This document shows positions 7,628 through 16,861 of a DNA stretch of 41,663 bases, in pieces. The notes beneath the pieces are model-generated. The model was not told the DNA's origin and did not search any database. It was given only the letters and a program-made list of their open reading frames with translations. The stretch comes from Levilactobacillus hammesii DSM 16381 (GTDB taxonomy: Bacteria > Bacillota > Bacilli > Lactobacillales > Lactobacillaceae): NCBI RefSeq assembly GCF_001434395.1, contig NZ_AZFS01000060.1:26356-68018 (forward strand), given 5' to 3'. Within the stretch, counting starts at the first letter, position 1. The number at the start of each line of letters is the position of its first letter. Position numbers and translations under genes: made by a program.

Positions 7628-9226
7628 ATGATACAAGCAACAGAGCACGTGACGACACACAAATGGTGGGTACTCGTCACCGTGTGCCTGGCGGTATTCA
7701 TGGGGATGCTCGACATCACTATCGTCAATGTCGCCTTACCGGAGATCCAGAAGAGTTTCTCGAGTGATTTCTCGACCTTACAGTGGGTTCTGAACGCATA
7801 TACGCTGGTTTACGCGATGATGCTGCTGCCCGTGTCGAAGCTGGGCGATCGCTTCGGAAAGAAAGGTGTTTTCTTGATGGGTCTGGTGATCTTCATTATC
7901 GGCTCGCTGGCAAGTGGGTTAGCGCCTAATGATACCTGGCTCAATGCGGCACGTGGTTTTCAGGGAATTGGTGGTGCGGCGATGATGTCGCTGTCGTTGG
8001 CGATCGTGACTCTGGCATTTCCAGACCGTCAGCGTGGTTTGGCGTTGGGAATCTGGAGCAGCGTAACCGGCCTAGCGATTTCGATTGGGCCGCTGATTGG
8101 TGGCTCTTTGGTTGACACTCTGGGGTGGCGGGCAATCTTCCTAATCAATCTGCCAGTGGGGCTCGTCGCGATTGTGATGGGTGCTTTGTTCATCCCGAAA
8201 TCGGAACCCACGCAGAAAGGCTCACTAGATCCGCTGGGAATGATTTTTAGCACGGTAATGGTTTTCAGCACAATCCTCGCCTTAATCCAAAAGGAGACCC
8301 ACGCCAGTTATGCCTGGACAGATCGGCGCATTGTCGGCTTGTTCGCCTTGGCGTTGGTGACACTGATTGCCTTCATCGTCACTGAACGGATAGTCAAGGC
8401 ACCGATGATCAAGCTGAGTATCTTCCGCTCATCGTCTTTTGTCGGCAGTAACATTGCCGCCTTCGCACTGGGCGCGGGAATCTATGGGGGCTTCACCTAT
8501 CTGTCAATTCTGATGCAGAATTATATGGGTTATTCGGCCTTCCAGACAGGGTTGAAGTTGCTGTGGATCAGTGTGTTCACATTAATTTTGGGGCCGCTAA
8601 CCGGGTTGGTGGCCGGCAAGATCGGCAATCGTTGGCTGATCAGCATCGCACTTCTGCTCGGAATGGGGGGAATCTTGTCGATTGCTAAGCTGTTGGCGGT
8701 GCCGTTTACCTGGTCTGACCTGTTCATTGGCTTCATCTTGCTGGGCTTCAGTAACGCGCTGGTCAACCCGCCAATTTCCAATGCCGCGATGGGTGCTGTC
8801 GGACTAGCAGATGTGGGGATGGCATCAGGTGTTCTCAATGTCTTCCGTCAGCTCGGAATCTCATTCGGGGTGGTCATCCTTGGCATCAGTGTAACCAACG
8901 GCTACAACGATAAGCTTAACAGCGGGCTCTCACGGCTTTCACAGCTGCCCCCGGCGTTTTCGTCCCAAACCGCGGCGGTTAAAGGGGAGCTCGCGCACCT
9001 CCTGCATCAGGCAGGTCCGTTTGCTGGGCAGCAGATCTTCACGAGCCACCAGGCACAGGTCTTCAAGCAGTTACCCATATACGGGCAGTTACACCGAGTC
9101 GTGTTCCAGGCATTTCAGTCTGGGATGGTACGCGCGTGTCTCATGATCGCCATCATTCTCGGTATTGGCGTGGTTGCAAGCATAGTGTTGATCAAAGATA
9201 ACAAGAAAGCGGAGGTGGTAAAATGA
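7628..9226 (+). CDS. DHA2-family (EmrB/QacA-type) MFS multidrug exporter
   Basis: A 532-residue integral membrane protein of the major facilitator superfamily, with about 14 membrane helices and presumed drug:proton antiport at the cytoplasmic membrane. Family marks are D1 motif LDITIVNVALP, motif A KLGDRFGKK, and the drug-antiporter motif C around GLAISIGPLIGGSL. The start at 7628 follows GAGGAAG; an in-frame TTG at 7598 lacks a ribosome site. The stop overlaps the next start (ATGA). The ArsR-type repressor upstream suggests induction by a substrate. Which compound is exported cannot be told from sequence. Confidence 0.9.
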   Translation: MIQATEHVTTHKWWVLVTVCLAVFMGMLDITIVNVALPEIQKSFSSDFSTLQWVLNAYTLVYAMMLLPVSKLGDRFGKKGVFLMGLVIFIIGSLASGLAPNDTWLNAARGFQGIGGAAMMSLSLAIVTLAFPDRQRGLALGIWSSVTGLAISIGPLIGGSLVDTLGWRAIFLINLPVGLVAIVMGALFIPKSEPTQKGSLDPLGMIFSTVMVFSTILALIQKETHASYAWTDRRIVGLFALALVTLIAFIVTERIVKAPMIKLSIFRSSSFVGSNIAAFALGAGIYGGFTYLSILMQNYMGYSAFQTGLKLLWISVFTLILGPLTGLVAGKIGNRWLISIALLLGMGGILSIAKLLAVPFTWSDLFIGFILLGFSNALVNPPISNAAMGAVGLADVGMASGVLNVFRQLGISFGVVILGISVTNGYNDKLNSGLSRLSQLPPAFSSQTAAVKGELAHLLHQAGPFAGQQIFTSHQAQVFKQLPIYGQLHRVVFQAFQSGMVRACLMIAIILGIGVVASIVLIKDNKKAEVVK

Positions 9227-10020
9227 GCAAGAAATATTGGTGGGGTGTGCTCGCTACGGCAGCTCTGTTGACACTGACGGCCTGTGGACGGCAGCTACAC
9301 GCCGTCAAAGTCAGCTATACAGATGCAGGCGTGGTGGCAGTCATCAAAGGCGACACGAGCAGTGACCAGCCAGTAACCTACAAGACGGCCATCGCCAAAG
9401 GGCGAGTCAGGGTTGAACACGGCCAGTTCCGTATTGCAGTGCCGACGAGCACACGTTCTACGACGATCACTGTCAAGCAAGGTCCCCGGGTATTCACCAG
9501 ACGTCTCAAGGCTGTATCTGGACTGGGCACGTATCGGGCGGTTGCCAAGCAGTATAACCAAACACTGATTGTCACCAGTCTTCCCAAAGCAATTCAGACA
9601 AAATTGCAGTTGGCGCCGAATGCAGCTCAACAGCTGCAGGCTCAAGGCCAACTCAAACGGGCCATGGCCCAGGCTAAACGCGCGACCAAGGGCAGTCAGT
9701 GGCCCACCACCGTTGAAGGTCAAGCCGTCGTCAAGACGCTTGCCGGCAGCATGCACCTGAATGTGCAACATGGTCGGCTGATGAGTGTGACTGTTGCGCT
9801 AGCTCCAGCAGTGTTGAAGTCTGCGCGGGCCCAACAGCAGTTGGTCTGGCAACTCGGTGCGCTAGCTCCGGCGTTGGGGGCCGATGCACGACGTGTGGGT
9901 CAGCAGCTGCAAGAGGCCTTAGATCAAGGCAACGTCAAGGCGCAGACAATCCGTGACCATGGTATCAGTTTCCGCACGGGCACGACGCTGACGACTGGGT
10001 ACGTCTTCGTGGCCAGATAG
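9223..10020 (+). CDS. Putative lipoprotein coupled to the exporter
   Basis: A 265-residue lipoprotein of unknown function. It has a signal peptide with lipobox LTAC (Cys21), so it should sit on the outer membrane face. The mature part begins with a beta-rich, Ig-like stretch (about 25-100: VKVSYTDAGVVAVIKGDTSS, FRIAVPTSTRSTTITVKQ). A Gln/Ala-rich helical region follows (about 125-240), with repeated Gln-Leu and Ala-Gln. The four-base ATGA overlap with the exporter implies translational coupling and a shared role, perhaps an accessory or sensor for the same substrate. No enzyme motif was recognised. Confidence 0.75.
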   Translation: MSKKYWWGVLATAALLTLTACGRQLHAVKVSYTDAGVVAVIKGDTSSDQPVTYKTAIAKGRVRVEHGQFRIAVPTSTRSTTITVKQGPRVFTRRLKAVSGLGTYRAVAKQYNQTLIVTSLPKAIQTKLQLAPNAAQQLQAQGQLKRAMAQAKRATKGSQWPTTVEGQAVVKTLAGSMHLNVQHGRLMSVTVALAPAVLKSARAQQQLVWQLGALAPALGADARRVGQQLQEALDQGNVKAQTIRDHGISFRTGTTLTTGYVFVAR

Positions 10021-10649
10021 CATCGTTCTAACACGGCGTGATACTTGATTTTGGACCACAGCGAAATTTACAGGTAATACAGTACGAGAGCTTGATTGCG
10101 GAATACTGACAAATCAATCTTCTTATCTTGGTATTTGGCTTTTGATACAGTTCCGTTAATAGTTCATTCAGATGAACAGATATCTAAAACGTTAATCCTT
10201 AAGTTATCCATACTATTGCATAACTTATAATGAGTGATTGCATCTGCTATGTTAGTGTCGTTTCATGTAATACCTTAGAGATTGTAGGTTGAATGAATGG
10301 TGTCTTTAGTATCAAATTTTTTAATTATTAGCCCACTTTCCCGCATAGTTGTTGAGTGAATCAGTGTATCAACAGAGTTATCTTGTGAATGACTTTTAGC
10401 TTCTACTTGAGAATGAACCGCTGCTGCTATTCGGGCCAGTATCTGATGCAATGAAATAATATTTTTTGTGTCGTACTTAGAACGTCACCCACTGCGCCCT
10501 CCTCTACTCATTACTAACGAAAAAATTTCAGATCCAGTCTCACTTTTTTTGAGATCCCATCTCATACACACCGACACATAATGTTTCCGTTTCCCCAATA
10601 GTTGCTGTACAATAGTTAAATTCAACTATCGGAAAGGAAGTATCTGGGT
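10021..10649. other. AT-rich gap without a convincing gene
   Basis: This 629-bp stretch is markedly AT-richer than the cassette before it. On the minus strand a frame stays open for about 67 codons (roughly 10280-10485) but has no start or ribosome site; it may be chance or a relic. No clear terminator for the exporter cassette was seen. Confidence 0.4.
10612..10629. promoter_or_regulatory. Dyad upstream of the MerR gene, likely operator
   Basis: ATAGTT (10612-10617) and AACTAT (10624-10629) form a perfect inverted repeat with a 6-bp spacer. It lies just after a possible -10 TACAAT (10608-10613) and before the ribosome site. The position fits autoregulation by the MerR-type protein. Confidence 0.45.
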
Positions 10650-11180
10650 ATGGTCTATTCTATTGGTGAGGTGGCTGCTAAGTTCAACCTCAGTGTTTCA
10701 CAACTTCGCTATTACGATCAGATTGGGCTTTTTCCCGATATCCAGCGGGATCACGCGGGTCATCGGCAGTTTGACGATCATGATGTTGACTTGGTTGCGC
10801 AGATCGTTTCGCTAAAGCGGGCCAATGTCAGCTTGCCGGCCATTACGGACTTTCTACGCTTGTATCAAGCTGGGACGGCAACGTTGCCACAGCGTGCGGA
10901 AATTCTGGATGATCAGGCAGCAAGTCTGCAGGAACAGATGGATCGGTTGAAGGAAACACAGGTCTACGTGCAGTTTAAGCAGTGGGACTATGACCAAGCC
11001 TTGGCGACCGGGCGTGATATTGCGGTGGTTCCCGCGGATCATGAAACGTTTGAGGCGGATTTTATGGCGACCCTTGAGGCCAGTGCGGATACCGACGGAC
11101 AAGCGGCCTTTAGGCGGCTACAAGCGCGATATCCGGCAGGCTTGTGTGTCGTTCCCTTTTCGGAGGTTGTGGCCCCGTAG
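10650..11180 (+). CDS. MerR-family transcriptional regulator
   Basis: A 176-residue DNA-binding protein. The MerR winged helix is at residues 1-70: YSIGEVAAKFNLSVSQLRYYDQ is helix-turn-helix plus the typical LRYYDxIGL signature, with the HRQF wing after it. A dimerisation coiled coil (about 85-120: EILDDQAASLQEQMDRLKETQVY) follows, then a short, poorly conserved C-terminal part. No Cys cluster is seen, so this is not a metal-sensor type; the TipA/BltR or GlnR-like HTH branch is more likely. Its target is unclear: the neighbours are convergent, so it may mainly control itself. AAAGGA lies 11 nt before the start. Confidence 0.85.
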   Translation: MVYSIGEVAAKFNLSVSQLRYYDQIGLFPDIQRDHAGHRQFDDHDVDLVAQIVSLKRANVSLPAITDFLRLYQAGTATLPQRAEILDDQAASLQEQMDRLKETQVYVQFKQWDYDQALATGRDIAVVPADHETFEADFMATLEASADTDGQAAFRRLQARYPAGLCVVPFSEVVAP

Positions 11181-11200
11181 CGGTCGAAATGAGCTTATAA

Positions 11201-11237
11201 AAAAGACTCGCAACCAGAGATTGGTTACGAGTCTTTT
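11201..11237. terminator. Bidirectional terminator between convergent genes
   Basis: Arms 11201-11216 and 11222-11237 pair over 16 positions with one mismatch. The A-run on the left and T-run on the right let it work on both strands. It separates the MerR gene from the convergent phosphatase gene. Confidence 0.85.
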
Positions 11238-11254
11238 CTGTGAACAATGGGATA

Positions 11255-11914
11255 TTACAGCACAGGTCCCTCAAAGTTATTGTAATAGTCCACGTGATAG
11301 TGGCCGTCGGTAACGGTTAATTTCGTAATACTGCCATTTTCAACGGGAATTGAGATGTCGATATCAGAGAATTTGGAAACGACGCTCCGAATGGTCGTGC
11401 TGTGGGTGGCGATTAAAACCTTATCACCATCAATAGCTGCCGCGACAGCACGATCGAGACCCGGTTGTAGGCGCGCCCAGAAGGCCGCATTATCTTCGGC
11501 ATCACCGTAAGGGTCCTGGGCGTGGAACATGTCCTTGGTTTTTTCAATCGTTAACCCGGCAATCATGTCATCGAAGGTGTGAAAACCCTTGGGACTGCCC
11601 ACGGTGTGCCAGGTTTCGCCCTCGTCCATGCCTTCAAAGAAGCCGAAACTTTCTTCCCGGAAAGCGGGTTCGGTTTGTAGGGCACTTTGGTCCAAAGTAT
11701 TAGCGGCTAGAATGATGTCTGCCGTCTTTTGGGCCCGGGACATATCACTAGCGTAAGCGGCGGCAAAGGGGATGTCAGCCAGCCGTTGACCGGCACGTTT
11801 GGCATCAGCCAGACCCTTGTCGGTTAATGGGGCATCGATCCAGCCTTGAATGCGGAAATACTTGTTTAAAAAGGTTTGGCCGTGACGCACCAAATAAAGT
11901 TCAACTGTCGCCAT
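11255..11914 (-). CDS. Histidine phosphatase (phosphoglycerate mutase-like) family protein
   Basis: A 219-residue cytosolic enzyme of the histidine phosphatase superfamily. The catalytic motif LVRHGQT is at residues 8-14 (His11 nucleophile). GWIDAPLTDKGLADA is the typical follow-on, FREESFGFFEG is in place of the acid/base region, and the second His is in ATHSTTIRS (about 170). The size and sequence fit the broad GpmB/PhoE-type group. The substrate is not predictable; it is not the glycolytic 2,3-BPG-dependent mutase with certainty. The ribosome site AAAGGAGC lies just upstream on this strand. Confidence 0.85.
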   Translation of the reverse strand: MATVELYLVRHGQTFLNKYFRIQGWIDAPLTDKGLADAKRAGQRLADIPFAAAYASDMSRAQKTADIILAANTLDQSALQTEPAFREESFGFFEGMDEGETWHTVGSPKGFHTFDDMIAGLTIEKTKDMFHAQDPYGDAEDNAAFWARLQPGLDRAVAAAIDGDKVLIATHSTTIRSVVSKFSDIDISIPVENGSITKLTVTDGHYHVDYYNNFEGPVL

Positions 11915-11944
11915 GTCATTCGCTCCTTTTAAGTTAAAGATGTG

Positions 11945-11962
11945 GTCCGGAGACGCCCGGAC
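11945..11962. other. GC-rich hairpin between antiporter and phosphatase genes
   Basis: GTCCGG (11945-11950) and CCGGAC (11957-11962) form a perfect 6-bp stem with a 6-nt loop in the 72-bp gap. No T-run follows on either strand, so it is more likely an mRNA processing or stability hairpin than a terminator. Confidence 0.4.
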
Positions 11963-11986
11963 AGTGCGGGTATCATTGTAACAGTT

Positions 11987-13843
11987 TTAGTTGAGAATGC
12001 CTAGTTCGCGCCGAATTTCACGAGCCTTTTCCGGTGTACTGGTGAAGATGATCCGGTCATTGAATTTCAACAAGGTTCCCCCAGTGGGCCGGACAAAGTG
12101 GCCGTTGCGGAAGATTTGACTGATGGTGACATCGCCCACAAAATCCAGGTTGCGGATCTGTTGGTCGGTGTAGCGGCGGTTGCGCAGGGCCACTTCGTAA
12201 ACGGCAGAAGTGGAGGCGGTCATCATGCGTAGGGTCGTTGGCGCTTCGATCAGGCTACGCAGCATAGCAATGTTGACGTTAGGTGTGTTGTAAACCTCAA
12301 TGCCTAGCGCGGTCAACTCGTCTTCCCGTTCATCGAGCACGTTGCGATCCTCGAAGCGGACGATGACCCGGTTGACGCCATAGGCCTTAGCCGCCTTGGC
12401 CAGCTCGTAATTCTTGTTGGCGTTGAAGTGACCGAGCACCACGATATCGGCGTCAAAAACATCTTGCGCCGTAACGTAGTCGGTATCCAGTGACTGCAGC
12501 AGAGACACGTTGACCTCGGAGTTGTAGGTCTTGTAGTTGGCTTCCTTGTCGGTATACATGCTGATGTCATACCAGCTGTGCGCCAATTGCTGGGCCACGG
12601 GAACGGTGAGGAGGTTGGTCCCGATAAAGTGGACGGTCGATTTCTTAAGGTCCTCGGCTTCGGCGGTGTAGCCGGTGTTAAACAGCAGTGGCCCCAGGAC
12701 ACAGGTCAGGATGGCGGCCAATAAGAAGGCCCCGGATTGCTGACTGGTAACGACCTTCATGGTTTTAGCCACCTGCAAGACGGCTAGGACCATGGTGATG
12801 GTGGCCGAGGTGATGGCCATGCCAGCAAAGGCATTGCCCCGCTTGAACCGTAAGCGCAAAATGAAGTACACGCCAGCCTTAGCCAACAGGTAGGCCACGA
12901 AGAAGGCGGGAATCAAGAGAATGGTGGCGGAATCGGCGAGTAAGGTCCGCAGATTCAGTTCAACCCCACTCATCATGAAAAACATGGGGATGAAGAAGCC
13001 GTAACCGATGCCGTCGAGCCGCGTTCGCGTGTCTTCTTGCGGCTGGAGGAGTTTCATCACGATTCCGGCAACGAAGGCCCCAAGAATTCCCTCGGCACCC
13101 ACGGATTCGGCAATCACCACCATACTGAAGATCAGGAAGAAGGCGAGGCGGATATCCAGCTGGGTCGTGGACTTGTTGATGCGTTCGAAGAAGGTAAAGA
13201 ACGGCTTGAACCGGCGGAAGAGAATCCCGGCAGCCAGGAAGAGGAGTAGGAGCAACCAGAGTGATTTGCCCCCCTTACCGAAGATGGACGCGTAGATGGT
13301 GAGGGCAAAGAGGGGGATGATTTCCCCCAGGGCCGCGATCAGGAGAACGGTCTGGCCGAAGGGTTTACTCAGTAGTTCCTTTTCCTTCAGCGTGGCAATG
13401 ACGATCCCCAGCGAGATGGTCATGAAGATAATGGCGGCCAGCCAAGGGTCTTTGAACAATCCGGTCCACTGGCAGATAAAGCCCAGTAGGAGAGAACTGG
13501 CCGCGATCGCCACGTAACTGCTGACGGCGATGAAGACGGGTGAGTACTTCGGCGCGCTCCCGGCAGCCTTGGCCGCGAGTGGCGTCTGCGGTTGTTTACG
13601 GCGGTTAAAGAGACTGAAATCAATCTCCATCCCACTCAGAAACATCAGGAAGATCACCCCGGTGTTGGATAATAAAGTTAACGTATCGTTGGTGTGAACG
13701 ATATTGAAGAGACTGGGTCCTAGCATGATGCCGACTAGGATCTCCACGACGGCGGTCGGAAGTACGGTGAGATTGAATTTCGCCATAACTAGCGGCGTGA
13801 CCAGCGCGGCGGCTAAAATAATTAAAACGGAAACTTGGTCCAT
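11987..13843 (-). CDS. CPA2-family cation:proton antiporter with RCK (TrkA) domains
   Basis: A 618-residue membrane protein. The first ~390 residues form about 12 helices of the Na+/H+ exchanger fold (KefB/CPA2 branch; early motif GIMLGPSLF, later GAFVAGIVM). A TrkA-N-like domain follows at about 400-530, then a TrkA-C domain (about 540-618: VTISQIFRNGHFVRPTGGTLL). It would exchange K+ or Na+ for H+ and be gated by a ligand. The nucleotide-binding glycine motif normally GxGxxG reads FIGTNLLT here, so NAD(H) binding may be altered or lost. The start is supported by GGGGGTGA upstream. It may be co-transcribed with the phosphatase. Confidence 0.88.
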   Translation of the reverse strand: MDQVSVLIILAAALVTPLVMAKFNLTVLPTAVVEILVGIMLGPSLFNIVHTNDTLTLLSNTGVIFLMFLSGMEIDFSLFNRRKQPQTPLAAKAAGSAPKYSPVFIAVSSYVAIAASSLLLGFICQWTGLFKDPWLAAIIFMTISLGIVIATLKEKELLSKPFGQTVLLIAALGEIIPLFALTIYASIFGKGGKSLWLLLLLFLAAGILFRRFKPFFTFFERINKSTTQLDIRLAFFLIFSMVVIAESVGAEGILGAFVAGIVMKLLQPQEDTRTRLDGIGYGFFIPMFFMMSGVELNLRTLLADSATILLIPAFFVAYLLAKAGVYFILRLRFKRGNAFAGMAITSATITMVLAVLQVAKTMKVVTSQQSGAFLLAAILTCVLGPLLFNTGYTAEAEDLKKSTVHFIGTNLLTVPVAQQLAHSWYDISMYTDKEANYKTYNSEVNVSLLQSLDTDYVTAQDVFDADIVVLGHFNANKNYELAKAAKAYGVNRVIVRFEDRNVLDEREDELTALGIEVYNTPNVNIAMLRSLIEAPTTLRMMTASTSAVYEVALRNRRYTDQQIRNLDFVGDVTISQIFRNGHFVRPTGGTLLKFNDRIIFTSTPEKAREIRRELGILN

Positions 13844-13950
13844 AATGTCACCCCCGAAAAATATCTCCTCAATTATAACAAAGTTGGGTCAATTCAACCG
13901 ACTTTAAGTCGTCACCGAGGGTTAACCGTATGTTAGGCTAAACTGGACCG

Positions 13951-14275
13951 CACTACGGCTGCCAGGGATTCCGCCTGCTGTGGGGACGCTTCAGACCGGA
14001 AGAACACCGGTCTTCTCGCTCGATTTGGAGCCACGAAGAGCACCTGTCTCCAAAGTCGCCCGTGCTGTAAACTGGCTGAAGAACGCCAGTTAACACCACT
14101 TTCACGGCCGGCTCCATCCCTGGCCTCCTCCGGCTCTGATTGTGTTTTACCACGAAAATGGCTGTAAGTGACGACTGGCTGACCTTTCGGGGTTCAACTA
14201 ATCACGACCGTTACAGTCATGATCACAGTCAACTAAGAATACTGTGTAAGCCGAGAGGGCGGCAGGTCACGACCA
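13951..14275. repeat. Structured dispersed repeat, copy A
   Basis: About 200 bp (13953-14153) match copy B at 16970-17173 closely, and weaker similarity continues to about 14273. The closing stem is GCCAGGGAT (13961-13969) with ATCCCTGGC (14116-14124). Inside are three hairpins: 13993-13999/14007-14013, 14024-14030/14048-14054 and 14070-14076/14085-14091. A further stem GCGGCAGG/CCTGCCGC lies just past the conserved end. The minus-strand frame here is not conserved in copy B, so I treat it as non-coding. Confidence 0.8.
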
Positions 14276-14552
14276 TGCTGCCAAAATTTTAGTTGCCTGC
14301 CGCAGCAATGTTGGGGTTTATAAGTCTGTGACAATTTTCAATTCTCGCGCGGTCACAATTCTTTATTTATAAGGGGATTAAGTGTAGAATTGTAAGTCGA
14401 ATTATTGTGCTTGGTTGCACTGATTCGGGGGAGCGCAAGCGTTTACGGTTACCTCGTGTGAGGCCACCCGGCTTGCGATCAGCATTGGTTCAATCAGGCT
14501 AGAATAGCCATGGTTTTTACGTTTAGCCTAGTTAATTTGAGGAGGGATTGGC
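14276..14552 (+). promoter_or_regulatory. Leader region of helD with hairpins
   Basis: This gap has no gene. CGCAAGC (14434-14440) pairs with GCTTGCG (14471-14477), with CCTC/GAGG nested inside. Next, GGCTA-GAA-TAGCC near 14498-14511 is followed by ATGGTTTTT, a weak terminator-like arrangement that could also pair with the later TAGCC. Possible -10 hexamers such as TAGAAT (14385-14390) lack a good -35. A structured leader with attenuation is possible. Confidence 0.4.
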
Positions 14553-16850
14553 TTGCCAGATTCAATTAAAGCTCATGAGCAAGAACATTTAGATGCGGTG
14601 GTAGCGAAGATTAAGGTCGCGCAAACCGAATCCAAGAAGCGAATCGATTCTGCCGAGAATGACGAGGCGGGAATTCGCAAGAACTTCGTCAATGATTTAC
14701 GGATTAAGACTGACAGCTACGAAGGTATTCTAGAAACGGCCCTGTCCGTGCGCCAACAGCAACAGATGTTGGCCGAACGGCAAAACAGTTGGCAACACGC
14801 GACCACTGAACTCACCACGTTAAAGCGGTTGGAGAAGAAGGCCTACTTTGCCCGGATTGACTTCCAGGAAGGGGCGAAATCCAAGCCCGAAACGATTTAC
14901 ATTGGTCTGGGGTCATTCTCCGATTCGCCCGACCACTTCTTAATTTATGACTGGCGGGCCCCCATCTCTAGCATCTACTACGATGGTGAGCTGGGAAATG
15001 TCAGCTATCAGACGCCAGACGGTGAACAGACCGTGGATGTTCAGTTGAAGCGGCAATTTCAGATTGAAGATGGGACGATTGTCACGCTCTATGACACCGA
15101 TCAAACGGTGACCGATCAGATGTTGCTGTCCGCGTTGAGCGAGCACTCCGACACCAAGATGAAGAGTATCGTGACGACCATCCAAAAGGAACAAAACCGG
15201 ATTATTCGGGACACCGGTTCCGACCTGCTGTTTGTGCAGGGGGCCGCGGGTTCCGGAAAGACGGCAGCCATCTTACAACGGGTGGCCTACCTGCTGTATC
15301 GTTACCGCGGTCATTTGACGGCGGGACAGGTCATGCTGTTCTCACCTAACCAATTATTCAATGACTATATCGACCAGGTCTTGCCCGAACTGGGTGAGCA
15401 CAACATGGTGCAGATGACCTACTACCAGTACGCTGGCCGGCGGTTGCCCAAGATTGACGTGGAAACGTTGGCGCAACGGTTTGGGGAGGTGAACACCCCC
15501 GCTCAAAAGCGGATCAGTCGCCTGAAGGGGAGTCTCGACTTCTTCGATGCGGTGACCGGTTACGCCGATCATCTGGAAAGTAGCGATATGGTTTTCCGCA
15601 ATATTAAATTCAACGGGAAGGTCTTTATCCCGAAAGAAAAAATCCAAGAAATTTATTACAGCTTTAACCGCAACTATCATTTGGCCAACCGGCTTCAGGC
15701 CACCAAGGAAGCCCTGATTCGGATTCTCAATCGGCGCATCTCCAGTGAAATGAAGACCAAGTGGGTTGAAGAAACGATTCAGGATCTGGACCGTGAACAA
15801 CTGAATGCGTTGTACGGGGATGATCCCCGGGAGTTTGAATCTGCCGATAAGGAATTTCAATTCCTGGCACGTAAGGTGGTTATGAAGGCCTTTAGTCCGA
15901 TTCGAAAGGCCATCGTCCGGGCCCGTTTCCTGAGCATTAACAACCAGTACGTCCACATGCTACGCGACATGCCGAACCGGATTGAGCTGCGCGATTACCA
16001 TATCAGCGTGGCGGACTGGCAGGCTAGTGTCGAGGAGACGATTGGGAAGCTCAAGGATCACAGCATGCAGTTGGTCGATACCACGCCGTACCTGTACCTC
16101 TACGATAAGATGACGGGGAAATCTGGCGAACGCGACATGCGCTACGTCTTCCTGGATGAAATTCAAGACTACAACGCCTTTCAATTGGCGTTCTTGAAGT
16201 TTAGTTTCCCCCGGGCACGGTTCACGATGCTGGGGGACCTGAATCAGGCCATCTTCACCAAGGAGAATAGCCGGACGTTACTGCAGGAGTTGAGTACGAT
16301 GTTTGATCCGGACAAGACCAAGGTCGTTCAGCTCACGCAGTCGTACCGGTCGACACAACAGGTCACGGACTTCACCAAGCATATCTTGAAGAACGGTGAA
16401 GCAGTGACGGCCTTTGACCGTGAAGGAGAACTGCCGACGGTCACGGTCGCTGCGGACGAAGATGCTGCCCTGAAACGGGTCGTGGCACAAGTAAAGCAGA
16501 ACAATGCCGAGGACGAGACGACCGCAATTATCGGCAAGGATCTCGCGGACTGTCGTGAGTTGACGGAAAAACTGCGCGCCAAAGACGTGGCAGTGACGCT
16601 GATTCAGTCGGAAAATCAACGACTGGCACCGGGCGTGATTGTCGTGCCATCCTTCCTCGCCAAGGGGTTGGAGTTCGATGCGGTTATCGTGTGGCAGGCC
16701 TCTGCCAGTCGCTACAGTGCCGATGACGAGCGCCAGTTGTTATACACCATCTGTTCGCGAGCCATGCACCGGTTGAGTCTGGTGGCGGTCGGTGAGATAT
16801 CACCACTGCTGAGTGATGTGCCGACGGATGAATATGAAGTGTTAAGCTAG
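14553..16850 (+). CDS. helD: HelD-like superfamily 1 helicase/ATPase (RNA polymerase recycling)
   Basis: A 765-residue cytosolic ATPase of the UvrD-like superfamily 1, in the HelD branch. HelD proteins insert into RNA polymerase and release it from DNA. Visible marks: an N-terminal coiled coil (about 5-85, Glu/Lys-rich), Walker A GAAGSGKTA (about 230-238), a large HelD-specific insertion (about 310-500), Walker B DEIQDYN (about 533), QSYRST (about 596) and a C-terminal helicase part with VVPSFLAKGLEFDAV. The start is TTG at 14553, because AGGAGGG (14540-14546) lies 6 nt before it. A structured repeat lies on each side and a terminator follows. Confidence 0.88.
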   Translation: MPDSIKAHEQEHLDAVVAKIKVAQTESKKRIDSAENDEAGIRKNFVNDLRIKTDSYEGILETALSVRQQQQMLAERQNSWQHATTELTTLKRLEKKAYFARIDFQEGAKSKPETIYIGLGSFSDSPDHFLIYDWRAPISSIYYDGELGNVSYQTPDGEQTVDVQLKRQFQIEDGTIVTLYDTDQTVTDQMLLSALSEHSDTKMKSIVTTIQKEQNRIIRDTGSDLLFVQGAAGSGKTAAILQRVAYLLYRYRGHLTAGQVMLFSPNQLFNDYIDQVLPELGEHNMVQMTYYQYAGRRLPKIDVETLAQRFGEVNTPAQKRISRLKGSLDFFDAVTGYADHLESSDMVFRNIKFNGKVFIPKEKIQEIYYSFNRNYHLANRLQATKEALIRILNRRISSEMKTKWVEETIQDLDREQLNALYGDDPREFESADKEFQFLARKVVMKAFSPIRKAIVRARFLSINNQYVHMLRDMPNRIELRDYHISVADWQASVEETIGKLKDHSMQLVDTTPYLYLYDKMTGKSGERDMRYVFLDEIQDYNAFQLAFLKFSFPRARFTMLGDLNQAIFTKENSRTLLQELSTMFDPDKTKVVQLTQSYRSTQQVTDFTKHILKNGEAVTAFDREGELPTVTVAADEDAALKRVVAQVKQNNAEDETTAIIGKDLADCRELTEKLRAKDVAVTLIQSENQRLAPGVIVVPSFLAKGLEFDAVIVWQASASRYSADDERQLLYTICSRAMHRLSLVAVGEISPLLSDVPTDEYEVLS

Positions 16851-16861
16851 TTGGTGTTTGA

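Noticed and set aside
10280-10485. Open minus-strand frame of about 67 codons
   Set aside because: No start codon with a ribosome site and no recognisable motif; likely chance or a relic.
13953-14153. Minus-strand ORF in repeat copy A (contains MEPAV after an AGGAGG-like site)
   Set aside because: A 1-nt length change in a loop puts copy B in another frame after about ten codons, so the reading frame is not conserved.
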